Assembly: GCA_016718135.1 (NCBI GenBank)
Contig: JADKEF010000017.1
Coordinates: 597,906-661,905 of the forward strand
DNA length: 64,000 nucleotides
Source: Acidobacteriota bacterium
GTDB taxonomy: Bacteria; Acidobacteriota; Blastocatellia; Pyrinomonadales; Pyrinomonadaceae
Direction: 5' to 3'
Notes under the pieces: generated by a model
Told to the model about the DNA's origin: nothing
What the model saw: the letters and a program-made list of their open reading frames with translations, nothing else
The model's database searches: none
In this document: in pieces, positions 55,601 through 63,741 of the stretch
How positions within the stretch are numbered: the first letter of the stretch is position 1
Layout: each line of letters opens with the position of its first letter
Translations under genes and position numbers: made by a program

Positions 55601-58432
55601 TCAAACGCACCTATTCAGTGGTCAAAATCTCACTACGACGAACTCGGACGTTTGATTCAAACTTTTGCTCCGGCACCAAACGGATCGGGTGGCGCAACGC
55701 TCGGACTAACGAGTTTTGGTCTATCGTCAACCGGCATTATCGGCAGCGTCGTCACAACCACGGATGCATCGGGCAGACAAAGCCGTTCGATCACAAATGC
55801 GCTTGGCCAACTGATGAGAGTTGACGAGCCATCCGGCACAACAGGAGCCGGAGATCTCGGCAGCATCACATCGCCCAATCAGCCAACGTCCTACACCTAC
55901 GACCCTTACGGCAATATGGTCATGGTACAGCAGGGCGGGCAGCAGCGTAATTTCAAGTACAATGCTCTCGGCCGTCTGATACGGGTTAAGCAGCCTGAGC
56001 AGCAGACCAATCCATCTCTCGCACTCCCTGACACGTACAACGCCTCCGGCCAATGGACCGCTGCGTTCACTTACGACGATCTTGGCAATGTAATTACGGC
56101 GACCGACGCTCGCGGCGTGACCGTCACTAACACCTACGACAGCGCCAGCCGTGTGAAGACACGAACGTATTCGGGTGAGATCGGAACGTCTACGCTACCC
56201 GTTAGCTTCTACTATGACGGCAAGGGGCTTAGCTCTCTGCCTTATCCAAATTACACAAAGGGAAAACTCACGAAGGTCACCAACGGGCCGTTCACGACCG
56301 AGTATATGTCCTTCGACAATCTTGGCCGCCTTACCCGCAGCAAACAGATACCCGACGACGTCATTTACGGTACGGATCAAAGTCCTATGACGTATTCGTA
56401 CAATCTTTCGGGTGCGCTCGTTGAGGAAACCTATCCGTCCGGACGTGTCGTCAGGCATACATACGAATCGGACGGCGATCTCTCGACCGTAACGAGTCGC
56501 AAAAGCGGATCTAATATATTCAAACAGTACGCTTCTAACTTTCTAAACACGGCATCGGGCGGTATCTCCCAGATGAAACTCGGCAACGGGAAATGGGAAA
56601 CTGCCGAGTTCAATGAACGGGCACAGGTAAAGAAACTTGGGCTCGGTGCGTCGGCTGCGGACACAGCTATCTGGAAAACCAACTATGAATACGGCGAACT
56701 TGACGCTAACGGACAGGTCAATACTGGCCAGAATACCGGAAACATCGCCAAGCAAACGCTCATCATTCCCGGTGCGAGTTCCAATCAATGGTACAAATAC
56801 GATCCGCTGCACCGGCTTGCCGAGGCTAGAGAGACGACCGGGTCGAGCCAGACTAATAACTGGATACAGAACTGGACATATGACCGTTACGGTAATAGGC
56901 AGACGTTTACGCAGAACATCGGCGGCAACACATTCGCTCCACATCACCAGGCTGATCAACAGACCAATAAGTTCACAGATCCGGACTTTGTTTACGACAA
57001 GAACGGCAACGTCACCCGTGATCGTGACGGAATAAACAATCAACTTCGCACCTTCAAGTTCAACGGCGAGAACAAGCAGACTGAGGTTCTCGATGCCAAT
57101 AATGCCGTTGTCGGACAGTACTTCTACGATGGCGAGGGTAAGCGGGTCAAGAAGGTTGTCACAGCTACCGGTGAGACGACGGTCTTTGTTTACTCGGCTG
57201 GAAAGCTCGTCGGTGAATACTCGACGATCGTCGCCCCGCCGCAATCCGCGAAGATCTCGTACACAACGACCGACCACCTCGGCAGCCCTCGTGTCATCAC
57301 CGACGACTGGGGCCAGGTCATGTCCCGCCGCGACTTCCTGCCCTACGGCGAAGAGATCTATGCCGGAATAGGCGGCCGCACCGGCGAATCCGGCCAGGGC
57401 TACTCGTCCGCTACGGACAAAGTACGCCAAAAATTCACTGGCTACCAAAAAGACATCGAAACCTCACTCGATTTCGCTGAAGCGAGGATGTACGAGAATC
57501 GGTACGGAAGGTTCACGGCGGTCGATCCACTTCTCGCGTCTGGCAAGTCGGCGAATCCCCAGACTTTTAATCGATTTGCTTACGTCGGGGGAAATCCATT
57601 GAACATAACGGACCCAACCGGTCTTATTTGGTATTTCAATCAAAAGCTAAATCGCTACGATTGGTACGATGAGGAAAAGAAGAAGTTCAAATGGACCGGC
57701 GGGGATCTGACTGACGAATGGAGCCGTACTACAGAAGGGGTCGGAGCGGGACATTTTGTATATGAACGGGACGGTGGCTGGGCGGCCTTGGATCCCAACA
57801 GCTCCACATTCAGTCGATGGAGCACTCAGACACAAGCTGCATTTGAATACGGCGCATATTCGAACTATGGTGGGTATGGAAACATCCCGGTCTACGGAAC
57901 GGTCCTTACGATGGTGTCAGGAATCAAGACTGGCAATGTCGAGCGTGCAATTTATGGTTTTGGCGTAACATCCGCCACTCTCGCCACTGCTCCAAGGACA
58001 TTCGCGGGACTTGTAAAAGAGGGCGGCAGCGAAGTGCTATCATATTTCTCCGGACTTCCGATTTTCAATCCCAAGAAGCTGGGATTGAAAAATGAAGAGT
58101 TGATTCAAAAAGCAGCTAATATTGCTCACAAAAGGGTTGACGAGGTTGGAAGATTTGCTGGAATAGCCAAGCATGAGTATTCAACCGAATTACTTCGACG
58201 GCATCAACGGAGATTCGGTGACAACGGGCTGAGTTTTAAGCAGTATTTTAACAATGGCCCGGGGAACCGGGGTGTACTTGATGTCTTAGACACAAGGAAT
58301 AACGTCATTTATGACTGGAAATTCGTTAATCCAAGCGTATCGACCCAAACTCTGCAGAATAGTTCTCAGATGCAGAAGTATCGGCGAAATTTTGGATTTC
58401 CTACTGAGATCATTAGGCCTGAAAAATGGTAA
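52607..58432 (+). CDS. RHS-repeat polymorphic toxin with nuclease-like tip
   Basis: A 1,941-residue secreted RHS protein. GTG 52607 is preferred because GGGGTGA lies close upstream; GTG 52601 is possible. Signal-like segment LVAILGIFVGVLNAQ. An unusual Cys-rich insert lies near residues 180-225 (CGWRCTGYYCEY, FINCTCGNW). Dozens of RHS YD repeats follow, then the core end SRRDFLPYGEEIYAG, QKFTGYQKDIETSLDFAEAR, NRFAYVGGNPLNITDPTGL. The tip after that (about the last 270 residues) ends with GVLDVLDTRNNVIYDWKF: an Asp-x(n)-Asp-x-Lys arrangement like PD-(D/E)xK nucleases (counted from the 52601 frame, D1897, D1905, K1907). The next gene overlaps by 7 bases and is the likely immunity gene. Confidence 0.82.
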   Translation: MKGTVANKRQKSLFRLVAILGIFVGVLNAQNGSDSPQARDTNGKADQNIRSAARINPATLAMEFSLPMMNYPGRGGSVPFGLSYSSKVWRMDDYVTYSYPLPYSNVRQYVTLLRPIFAERTAGGWSSLLSFPSIEERLELFGQDGGAYNFHETETEYQNSFQAALTLNAPGQQPIPPMPPDVCGWRCTGYYCEYIDGRFINCTCGNWSFLTAGCEPGGGLPPPNPTHYVKRVHVRLDDGTTTEFRKDESVHSYCVGGYNDGPGCNGNTSGADNLGDFLSVDGSGARLNRTTTGSTLYLPNGRKIFFGTIAVPGANQTTHYYATESVDADGNRISYTEAGSGASTVRTLIDTMGRQLRDPLPRNFSQQNQTEGEQAVSLPGFGGDQSYTFKWRHLEPVPCGPGNTTNCGNPEGALDTGLTTDYYTSNFCFGNQLGPEDPYPSNGVLFPSHGPGLRSCNPFTTSQGTYATSVGLKFNPVVLAEVVLPNGKSYTFRYNQFGEIVKLTHPTGSFERFHYQFIPPMSGANQGAYDQVNRGVTDHSVYHADGQLAGRTKYSAMADLGGGVYTTTSTVPHQNSQLSAEPNGMRTVRKMYASDPNDVKFGFETALAGMAFDEQTFDENQSLRSRVLTRYKVESTSVGSTNYPGIAVAERDARPEKTVSITFDGGLALASLTTLVYDVPAAADRKYFSHLNIKSKQSTHFASVPVGAASAESLSWTAIESWFASTPLATRSETDYKYTAQGGDPYMNRGIIGMAMESRAVNPSNPSQILSKTQPVYDESNYLVTDYNCTLAGDLTNTWINPSTTVRGKVTTARIWNADTNSWLETRSQYDQYGNIRKVWDVVNNLTETVFSNTYGCAYPISAIAPAPDPTNTHGTNQTSTSQTSYDFTSGFPVSVTDDFGQTVTTEYNDPLLRPTGVSGAGIAEVDTDYDDTARTVTVRKQIDGTNWDEAITYSDTLGRPIKTVAKDSQGDVIVETKYDILGRIDMVSNPYRQSLITSNAPIQWSKSHYDELGRLIQTFAPAPNGSGGATLGLTSFGLSSTGIIGSVVTTTDASGRQSRSITNALGQLMRVDEPSGTTGAGDLGSITSPNQPTSYTYDPYGNMVMVQQGGQQRNFKYNALGRLIRVKQPEQQTNPSLALPDTYNASGQWTAAFTYDDLGNVITATDARGVTVTNTYDSASRVKTRTYSGEIGTSTLPVSFYYDGKGLSSLPYPNYTKGKLTKVTNGPFTTEYMSFDNLGRLTRSKQIPDDVIYGTDQSPMTYSYNLSGALVEETYPSGRVVRHTYESDGDLSTVTSRKSGSNIFKQYASNFLNTASGGISQMKLGNGKWETAEFNERAQVKKLGLGASAADTAIWKTNYEYGELDANGQVNTGQNTGNIAKQTLIIPGASSNQWYKYDPLHRLAEARETTGSSQTNNWIQNWTYDRYGNRQTFTQNIGGNTFAPHHQADQQTNKFTDPDFVYDKNGNVTRDRDGINNQLRTFKFNGENKQTEVLDANNAVVGQYFYDGEGKRVKKVVTATGETTVFVYSAGKLVGEYSTIVAPPQSAKISYTTTDHLGSPRVITDDWGQVMSRRDFLPYGEEIYAGIGGRTGESGQGYSSATDKVRQKFTGYQKDIETSLDFAEARMYENRYGRFTAVDPLLASGKSANPQTFNRFAYVGGNPLNITDPTGLIWYFNQKLNRYDWYDEEKKKFKWTGGDLTDEWSRTTEGVGAGHFVYERDGGWAALDPNSSTFSRWSTQTQAAFEYGAYSNYGGYGNIPVYGTVLTMVSGIKTGNVERAIYGFGVTSATLATAPRTFAGLVKEGGSEVLSYFSGLPIFNPKKLGLKNEELIQKAANIAHKRVDEVGRFAGIAKHEYSTELLRRHQRRFGDNGLSFKQYFNNGPGNRGVLDVLDTRNNVIYDWKFVNPSVSTQTLQNSSQMQKYRRNFGFPTEIIRPEKW

Positions 58433-59109
58433 CTTCACCTAAGCGAAAAAGGGAGGTTCTCGCAACTTGGCGGGCCTCGTTCCCTCATTTGTCCAGGATT
58501 GGCGGCCGGCGACTTCTAAGGGTTGTCGGGCCGATGCTATTGGGCCTTGAAATTAAGGGGGGGCCGCCGGACGAATATAGGATTTACCAAGTCGTGTACC
58601 CATTAACGCGGCCCGACGTTGAAAAGTGCTTGGATTTCCCGGAGGTGCTTTTCGAAACTTTGGGGGAAGACGGTCGTCAAATGTTCGTCAATTACGCTTG
58701 CAGTCAAGACCTGCTTTCTTCTGCAATCCAGACGGTCGAACGGGGTGCCCTTTTCCCCTTCAAAGGAGACGTTTCCTTGGCCGAACTCTTTTGTGGGCTC
58801 GACACATATGCTGATACCGTGATTATGAGGGCACAAGGCTCCCAGGCCCGAGCTCGGTCGCTTCATTTCAGGTGCATTTGTTCGATCTATTTGGAACGGC
58901 GTGAGGTGACACAATCTCTGCTGGCAAGGATTTGCGTTGAGAAAGAAGGATGGGACATGGATCGATTCGAAGCGATGTTCGGATCCTTTGATTTCTGGTT
59001 TGACAATCTTTCTTTTTTGGCAGAATCTCCATCCAAACTACATCAGATCGTGGAACGCAATCTGGCGAGCAACAAGTTAATTCATCTGCCACGAAACAGC
59101 TTAATTTGA
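58426..59109 (+). CDS. putative immunity protein of the RHS toxin
   Basis: A 227-residue protein starting inside the RHS stop region (overlap 7 bases), the usual arrangement for toxin and immunity. VVGPMLLGLEIKGGPPDEYR, VVYPLTRPDVEKCLDFPEVL and FWFDNLSFLAESPSKLH recur in decayed form at 59199-59872. No export signal, so it should act in the cytoplasm against the toxin tip. No family recognised; the role is inferred from position and the presence of a decayed second copy. Confidence 0.6.
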   Translation: MVTSPKRKREVLATWRASFPHLSRIGGRRLLRVVGPMLLGLEIKGGPPDEYRIYQVVYPLTRPDVEKCLDFPEVLFETLGEDGRQMFVNYACSQDLLSSAIQTVERGALFPFKGDVSLAELFCGLDTYADTVIMRAQGSQARARSLHFRCICSIYLERREVTQSLLARICVEKEGWDMDRFEAMFGSFDFWFDNLSFLAESPSKLHQIVERNLASNKLIHLPRNSLI

Positions 59110-59191
59110 GGACGCCGGCGATTGGCGTATAGAACTCGCTGATCAGCTCGGCAAACGCCTAGGTCCACCACGAAACGTACATGCACAGTAA
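59105..59191 (+). pseudogene. short toxin-tail remnant
   Basis: A 28-codon open stretch (EDAGDWRIELADQLGKRLGP) ending 7 bases before the decayed immunity copy. It copies the toxin-tail then immunity spacing seen at 60128/60137, so it may be the tail of a lost RHS tip. Very short, low confidence. Confidence 0.3.
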
Positions 59192-59198
59192 AAGAATC

Positions 59199-59872
59199 AT
59201 GCAAAGTTCAAAAAGGCAGCTCGCGATAGGTTTATGGCGGATTGGCAGTCGTGCGTGCCGTCGATGCGCCGAGAGAGATCTATGTCACTCATGAAAAGAA
59301 ATGGTCCCATAGTTGTCGGGCTGTATCTTAGGGAGGACAGGGCAAATACCTCCTACATTGTTATTCCGCATGTCCACAATCTAACGCGTCCCTCGACTGC
59401 AGTGTCCCTCACGTTGTCATACCCTCTTAGGAACAAAAAAGAAATACCTACCACGACGATTTTACTCTGAAGTCGCACGAGCGCGAATTTCCAGATGCCT
59501 GCGAAAGACTCCACAGGCAAACCCTTTTCCCCTTAGGCGAAGGCCTTAGCGATTTCCCAGACAGTCCATGCCTACGACGCGTATATGGAGCGTAAATTGG
59601 GTCTTTATTCGCCTGAGTTCATGTATGAAGATATTCTTTGTTTTCTTTCTTGGAGCGGTCATGCGATCGAAGCCTCAAGGAGACTAAGTAGATATATCGG
59701 AATAATGTCGAGCTGGGAGGAAACGACGTTCGATAGGGTCGGGGGACGAAGTATTTTTTTTGATCGATTGGTAGATATTGTCTCCGTCCCGCAGCAACTT
59801 TCAAGAGTTTGTGAAGAGCAGATTGAGCTACTGAAACTCGGGAAAATTCCTGACTACGGCTTGGCTCATTAA
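59199..59872 (+). pseudogene. decayed second copy of the immunity gene
   Basis: Three frames together match the 58426 protein along its length. MQSS opens the first; frame shift at A5 (59210-59214); then ADWQSCVPSMRRE, GPIVVGLYLREDRANTSYIV and HNLTRPS; shift at A6 (59435-59440); then HEREFPDACERLHRQTLFPL (compare ALFPFKGDVSLAE); shift near 59540-59545; then HAYDAYMERKLGLYSPEFMY and FFDRLVDIVSVPQQLSRVCE (compare FWFDNLSFLAESPSKLHQIV). The similarity is by eye, roughly 25-30 percent. It is a degenerate paralogue rather than a duplicate, and the frames are not expected to be expressed as a functional protein. Confidence 0.6.
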
Positions 59873-59957
59873 GAACTCGCAACTCAAAGATCGAGATGGC
59901 GTCGTTTTACGGAATAGAATTACGGGGTCAGCTCCCCCTACAGCCGAATTAGATTAA

Positions 59958-60128
59958 CTACAGAATTTAAGGGGTATTCCGAAACATATTTACGGTGACC
60001 TTCATCTCTCAGCGATTCGCAAGGAGTGGAATGGATTTTACCAGCAGTTTCCTAATGCATCGCGGGATCAGATACTCGAGTTTCGAAACTACCTAGATTG
60101 GAGGTTCGGCGGCTTCTTTGCGCAATAA
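59958..60128 (+). pseudogene. orphan RHS toxin tail
   Basis: About 56 codons without a start codon: IPKHIYGDLHLSAIRKEWNG, then FYQQFPNASRDQILEFRNYL and DWRFGGFFAQ with TAA at 60126-60128. This arrangement (His, Arg-x-x-Trp-x-x-Phe, Asn-Ala-x(3)-Gln-Ile-Leu, aromatic-Phe-Gly) is that of the C-terminal ends of HNH-like polymorphic toxins. No frame continues upstream. It looks like the end of a displaced RHS tip, with its immunity gene 8 bases after it. Confidence 0.55.
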
Positions 60129-60136
60129 TGATAGTC

Positions 60137-60634
60137 ATGAATACATTGTTTCTTCTTGCACCGGAGGTCGCTGGTGGTTTTGGCGATAAGACAGTTATCG
60201 CGAACCAAGAAAGGCTCAAGCAAGGTCTCGACAAACGGCCGGACGTGACGCATCTTGAGTACGTATTTGAAGACTGGCTTGGCGACGAATTGCTAACTTC
60301 GACACCGTGCTACATCCTCACCGAACCCCTGGCGGCCAAAGTCCGAATGTCGGACCTGCAAGGGTTTGATCTCTCACCATTAGAAGTTTCTACGTCTGCG
60401 GTCTTTAGTCAGCTGCACCCCAAGGGGCTTTCTTTACCCGAATTTGTTTCGCTTCGCCCATCTGGTCAGGCTATTATCGGTCCCGAGCTGACTGTCTTGG
60501 ACTGGTCAGGAGACGATTTTTGTCTGGGAGAGCGAGGCGAACTAGTCATATCTACTAAATGCTTGAGAATCCTGAACCTCGGCCAGCTTAAAAACTGTGA
60601 GATCATCCCCTTGGTCCTAAATCCTAACTCCTAA
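60137..60634 (+). CDS. putative immunity protein of the orphan toxin tail
   Basis: A 165-residue protein. ATG 60137 (MNTLFLLAPEVAGGFGDKTV) lies 8 bases after the orphan toxin stop, so I prefer it to the upstream start at 60098, which is inside the toxin tail frame. WLGDELLTSTPCYILTEPLA, VFSQLHPKGLSLPEFVSLRP and ISTKCLRILNLGQLKNCEII look like Imm11 (DUF1629)-type immunity proteins, although the assignment is by memory of pattern only. Kept intact while its toxin is reduced, as expected for orphan immunity against neighbours' toxins. Confidence 0.55.
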   Translation: MNTLFLLAPEVAGGFGDKTVIANQERLKQGLDKRPDVTHLEYVFEDWLGDELLTSTPCYILTEPLAAKVRMSDLQGFDLSPLEVSTSAVFSQLHPKGLSLPEFVSLRPSGQAIIGPELTVLDWSGDDFCLGERGELVISTKCLRILNLGQLKNCEIIPLVLNPNS

Positions 60635-60702
60635 CTACTTAAGACGAGGGAGTTAAGGAATTGAATATCAGGATGGCAAGCGATCGAATTATTAATGCCG
60701 GT

Positions 60703-60727
60703 TCGCGACTTCCTGCCTACGGCGTTG
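60703..60727 (+). other. short match to the RHS core-end sequence
   Basis: CGCGACTTCCTGCCTACGGC matches RHS nucleotides 57333-57354, which encode RRDFLPYGEE, with one base missing. Possible scar from tip exchange. CCTGCCTACG and CGTAGCAGG also pair as a hairpin, so it may have another origin. Confidence 0.35.
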
Positions 60728-60784
60728 ACGTAGCAGGTGCGAAAAGACCCAATGCAAAATAGGCGGGGCAAGGTAGAAATGACT

Positions 60785-61714
60785 TCACAAAAAGCGAAGG
60801 ACGCCGAATAGTGCGGCCGAGGCGACTATTAGCCAGAGGATCGTTCCGAGGGCGAAGGGGCGCCAGCCTACGGAGCGGAGGGTTGCGAGTGAGAGGCTGA
60901 GGCCGATGAGGAAGAGCGTGACGGCGAGGCCGGCCTTGGCGAGGTTTACGAAGGAATCGAGCAGGCTCGGGTAGATCATCGACGAACCATAGGTCCGAAC
61001 CGCCGCGGCTCCGAGGAAGAAGAAGATGAACCACGGCAGAGTGACCTTTGATTTCGAGCCCTCTTCGCGATGATAGAACGCGAGAGCGATCGCGAGCGGG
61101 ATAATGAACAGGGTACGTGCCAACTTTACCGTCGTCGCGATCGCCAGCGAATCGCCGCCGTACGCAGTCGCGGCTCCGACGACGCTGCTTGTGTCCTGAA
61201 TAGCAACCGCGGCCCAGAGACCGAACTGTTGCGGCGAAAGCTCTAGAGAATGCCCAATTATCGGAAAGATGAAAAGCGCGATGGCGTTCAGGATGAAGAT
61301 CGTCCCGAGCGAAACGGTCATCTCGTCATTCTCTGCCTTGATCGCGGGCCCGATCGCTGCGATCGCACTGCCACCGCAGATCGCTGTGCCGGATGAAACG
61401 AGCGTTCGCACGCGTGGTGAAACTTTCAGGGCTTTGCCCATCACGTATCCGAGGGTCAACGCTCCAAGGACGACGAACAAAATAAATCCTATTCCGTCCT
61501 TTCCGGCTCGATAGACCGAGCTGAGATCGATGCCAAATCCGAGCATCGCAACAGAGATCTGCAGCAAGTATTTGGCCGGTTTACCGGTAAGCGACGGGAA
61601 CGGATTGCCGATCGTAAGGGCCATTGCAAGCCCGAGAGCGAGAGCATAGACCGGCGAACCCCACGGCGATAGGATAAAAATGATTAGAAGAAAGAAGATG
61701 GCTTTTTGCCACAT
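60785..61714 (-). CDS. YeiH family (UPF0324) membrane transporter
   Basis: A 309-residue inner-membrane protein with about ten helices. The family signature SSGTAICGGSAIAAIGPAIK is near residues 107-127, and QDTSSVVGAATAYGGDSLAI near 167-187. YeiH relatives are predicted to export small sulfur-containing or other anions (TauZ-like sulfonate export has been shown for some); substrate unknown here. It lies 3 bases after gpmA on the same strand and probably shares its message. Confidence 0.8.
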   Translation of the reverse strand: MWQKAIFFLLIIFILSPWGSPVYALALGLAMALTIGNPFPSLTGKPAKYLLQISVAMLGFGIDLSSVYRAGKDGIGFILFVVLGALTLGYVMGKALKVSPRVRTLVSSGTAICGGSAIAAIGPAIKAENDEMTVSLGTIFILNAIALFIFPIIGHSLELSPQQFGLWAAVAIQDTSSVVGAATAYGGDSLAIATTVKLARTLFIIPLAIALAFYHREEGSKSKVTLPWFIFFFLGAAAVRTYGSSMIYPSLLDSFVNLAKAGLAVTLFLIGLSLSLATLRSVGWRPFALGTILWLIVASAALFGVLRFL

Positions 61715-61717
61715 ATC

Positions 61718-62464
61718 TTATGCGGCCTTACCCTGATCCGCGACCGCGTCCTGAGCCGCTTTGATAGCTTCGGCGTCGCCGAGGTAGTAGCTTTTGATCG
61801 GCTTGAGATCGTCGTCGAGTTCATAGACGAGCGGGACGCCGGTCGGGATGTTGAGTTCGACGATCTTGTCATCAGCGATGCCGTCCAGGTGCTTGACGAG
61901 CGAGCGGAGGCTGTTGCCGTGGGCGGTGATGATGAGCCGCTTGCCCGCCTTTATCTTCGGGGCGATCTCGGTTTCCCAATACGGCACGACTCGTTCGACA
62001 GTGTCTTTGAGACACTCGGCCCCCGGAAACCTTCCTTTCTCGATCCCGCAATATCGAGCGTCGTTGCCGAGATATCTTTCGTCGCTTTCCTCAAGAACGC
62101 CGGGCGGAATATCGTAACTTCGCCGCCAGATGAGAACCTGCTCTTCGCCGTACTGGGCGGCGGTCTCGGCTTTGTTGAGGCCTTGCAAAGCTCCGTAGTG
62201 CCGTTCGTTCAGCAGCCAAGATTTGGTCACTGGTATCCACATCAGATCCATCTCGTCGAGAATGATCCAGAGCGTGCGGATCGCGCGCTTGAGGACCGAC
62301 GTGTACGCCTCGTCAAAAGTAAATCCCTCTGCCTTCAACAATTGCCCCGCAGCCTTCGCCTCTTCGCGGCCTTTCTCAGAAAGATCGACGTCCTTCCAGC
62401 CCGTAAAACGATTTTCCTTATTCCACTGACTCTCGCCGTGGCGGATCAAAACTAGTTTGTGCAT
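61718..62464 (-). CDS. gpmA: 2,3-bisphosphoglycerate-dependent phosphoglycerate mutase
   Basis: A 248-residue glycolytic mutase that interconverts 3- and 2-phosphoglycerate through a phospho-histidine. LVLIRHGESQWNKENRFTGW holds the catalytic His; LIITAHGNSLRSLVKHLDGI holds the second; RRSYDIPPGVLEE and ERVVPYWETEIAPKI are family blocks. Length is normal for the cofactor-dependent type. It follows folC with a 32-base gap containing a 20-base palindrome. Confidence 0.95.
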   Translation of the reverse strand: MHKLVLIRHGESQWNKENRFTGWKDVDLSEKGREEAKAAGQLLKAEGFTFDEAYTSVLKRAIRTLWIILDEMDLMWIPVTKSWLLNERHYGALQGLNKAETAAQYGEEQVLIWRRSYDIPPGVLEESDERYLGNDARYCGIEKGRFPGAECLKDTVERVVPYWETEIAPKIKAGKRLIITAHGNSLRSLVKHLDGIADDKIVELNIPTGVPLVYELDDDLKPIKSYYLGDAEAIKAAQDAVADQGKAA

Positions 62465-62491
62465 AAAATTCTATCTTAGATTTGAAATCTC

Positions 62492-62511
62492 AAATCTCAA
62501 ATTTGAGATTT
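62492..62511. repeat. 20-base perfect palindrome at the folC stop
   Basis: AAATCTCAAATTTGAGATTT, overlapping the last codons of folC, with a second AAATCTC unit beside it. It lies between folC and gpmA. Confidence 0.6.
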
Positions 62512-63738
62512 TAGAATTTGCTTCGCTTCGCCGACGAGGTAGAGCGAACCGGTGATGAGAATGATGGAATCGTCGGTTGCGATCTCATTGGCTTTGGACA
62601 GAGCTTCGGATACATTTTCTGTAAGAAAACACCGTTCGGGATCGATCAGACCTATTGCAGCAACTTCGATCTCGCCAGCCGACAGTGCCCTCGAATTATC
62701 AGGCTGCGTGAGAATAATATTTGCAGCTTTGGGAAACAGAATTTCCGCGATCTCACTGACCTCTTTGTCCTTCATCGCTCCGAAGATCATGGTCAACGGC
62801 TGAGCAACAAATTCGTCGAGATACTCACGCAACGCTTTAGCCCCGCCGATGTTGTGGGCACCGTCGAATAGATATCGGCCTTGATATTCAAGTCGGCCGG
62901 GATGCTTCGCTTTCTCGAGGCCAGCAGTTACGGCTTCATCGGTAATGTCGAAAAAGTCTCCGAGTGTGTAGGCGAGCAAAATAGCGACCTGGGCATTCTC
63001 TGTCTGGTGGTTTCCTGCAAGTCCGAGTGCCGGAAGACCGAACCCCTGGCCGAGAAACTCCGTCGTCAAACGAGCCTTAACTCCAACCTCGGCACAGCGT
63101 CCGAGAATCACTCTCATCGCTATCCGGCTCTGAACGCAAACAACAACACGTGAACCTTGCCGAATGATGGCAGCCTTCTCGCCAGCGATCTCTTTCAAAG
63201 TCTCTCCCAAATATTCCTGATGATCGAGATCGATCCGCGTGATGGCGGCGATCTCGGCGTTGGCGGCGGTGGTGGCGTCGTAGCGGCCGCCGAGGCCGGT
63301 TTCGAGGATGACGAGTTTGACGTTTGCTTCGGCGAAGCCGACGAGGGCGATGGCGGTTACCTGTTCGAAATAGGTTGGGACAGTCTCAAGATCGCCCTTC
63401 GCGACCAATGATTCTGACGTTTCACGAACGAGTGTTGCGATGCGGGCAAATTCTTCTTCGGAGATATCCACGCCGTTTATTCGAACTCTTTCCGTGATCG
63501 AAACAAGATGCGGCGAAGTGAAAACACCGACCTCGATGCCTGCCTCGCGACAGATCGAGTCGAGAAACGCACAGACCGAGCCCTTCCCGTTCGTCCCGGC
63601 GACCTGCACTTTAAGATAGTTTGTTTCGGGATTTCCAAGAGCGGCGAGCAGCTTGCGAATATTCTCCAGCCCAAGCTTCATCGCCTCGACCTCATTGCCG
63701 AGAGAGAGGAGGTAGGTTTCGGATTCGCTGAAGTTCAC
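62497..63738 (-). CDS. folC: folylpolyglutamate / dihydrofolate synthase
   Basis: A 413-residue Mur-ligase fold enzyme that adds glutamate to (dihydro)folate. P-loop VAGTNGKGSVCAFLDSICRE, then VFTSPHLVSITERVRINGVD, LVILETGLGGRYDATTAANA, TRIDLDHQEYLGETLKEIAG and the C-terminal FDGAHNIGGAKALREYLDEF. Length and domain order match the family. It follows the DinB-like gene by 3 bases and precedes gpmA. Confidence 0.93.
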   Translation of the reverse strand: MNFSESETYLLSLGNEVEAMKLGLENIRKLLAALGNPETNYLKVQVAGTNGKGSVCAFLDSICREAGIEVGVFTSPHLVSITERVRINGVDISEEEFARIATLVRETSESLVAKGDLETVPTYFEQVTAIALVGFAEANVKLVILETGLGGRYDATTAANAEIAAITRIDLDHQEYLGETLKEIAGEKAAIIRQGSRVVVCVQSRIAMRVILGRCAEVGVKARLTTEFLGQGFGLPALGLAGNHQTENAQVAILLAYTLGDFFDITDEAVTAGLEKAKHPGRLEYQGRYLFDGAHNIGGAKALREYLDEFVAQPLTMIFGAMKDKEVSEIAEILFPKAANIILTQPDNSRALSAGEIEVAAIGLIDPERCFLTENVSEALSKANEIATDDSIILITGSLYLVGEAKQILKSQI

Positions 63739-63741
63739 GGT

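Noticed and set aside
59234..59470. Free-standing 78-residue gene after the immunity gene
   Set aside because: It is better explained as the middle part of the decayed immunity copy; shifts at A5 and A6 runs connect it to frames on both sides.
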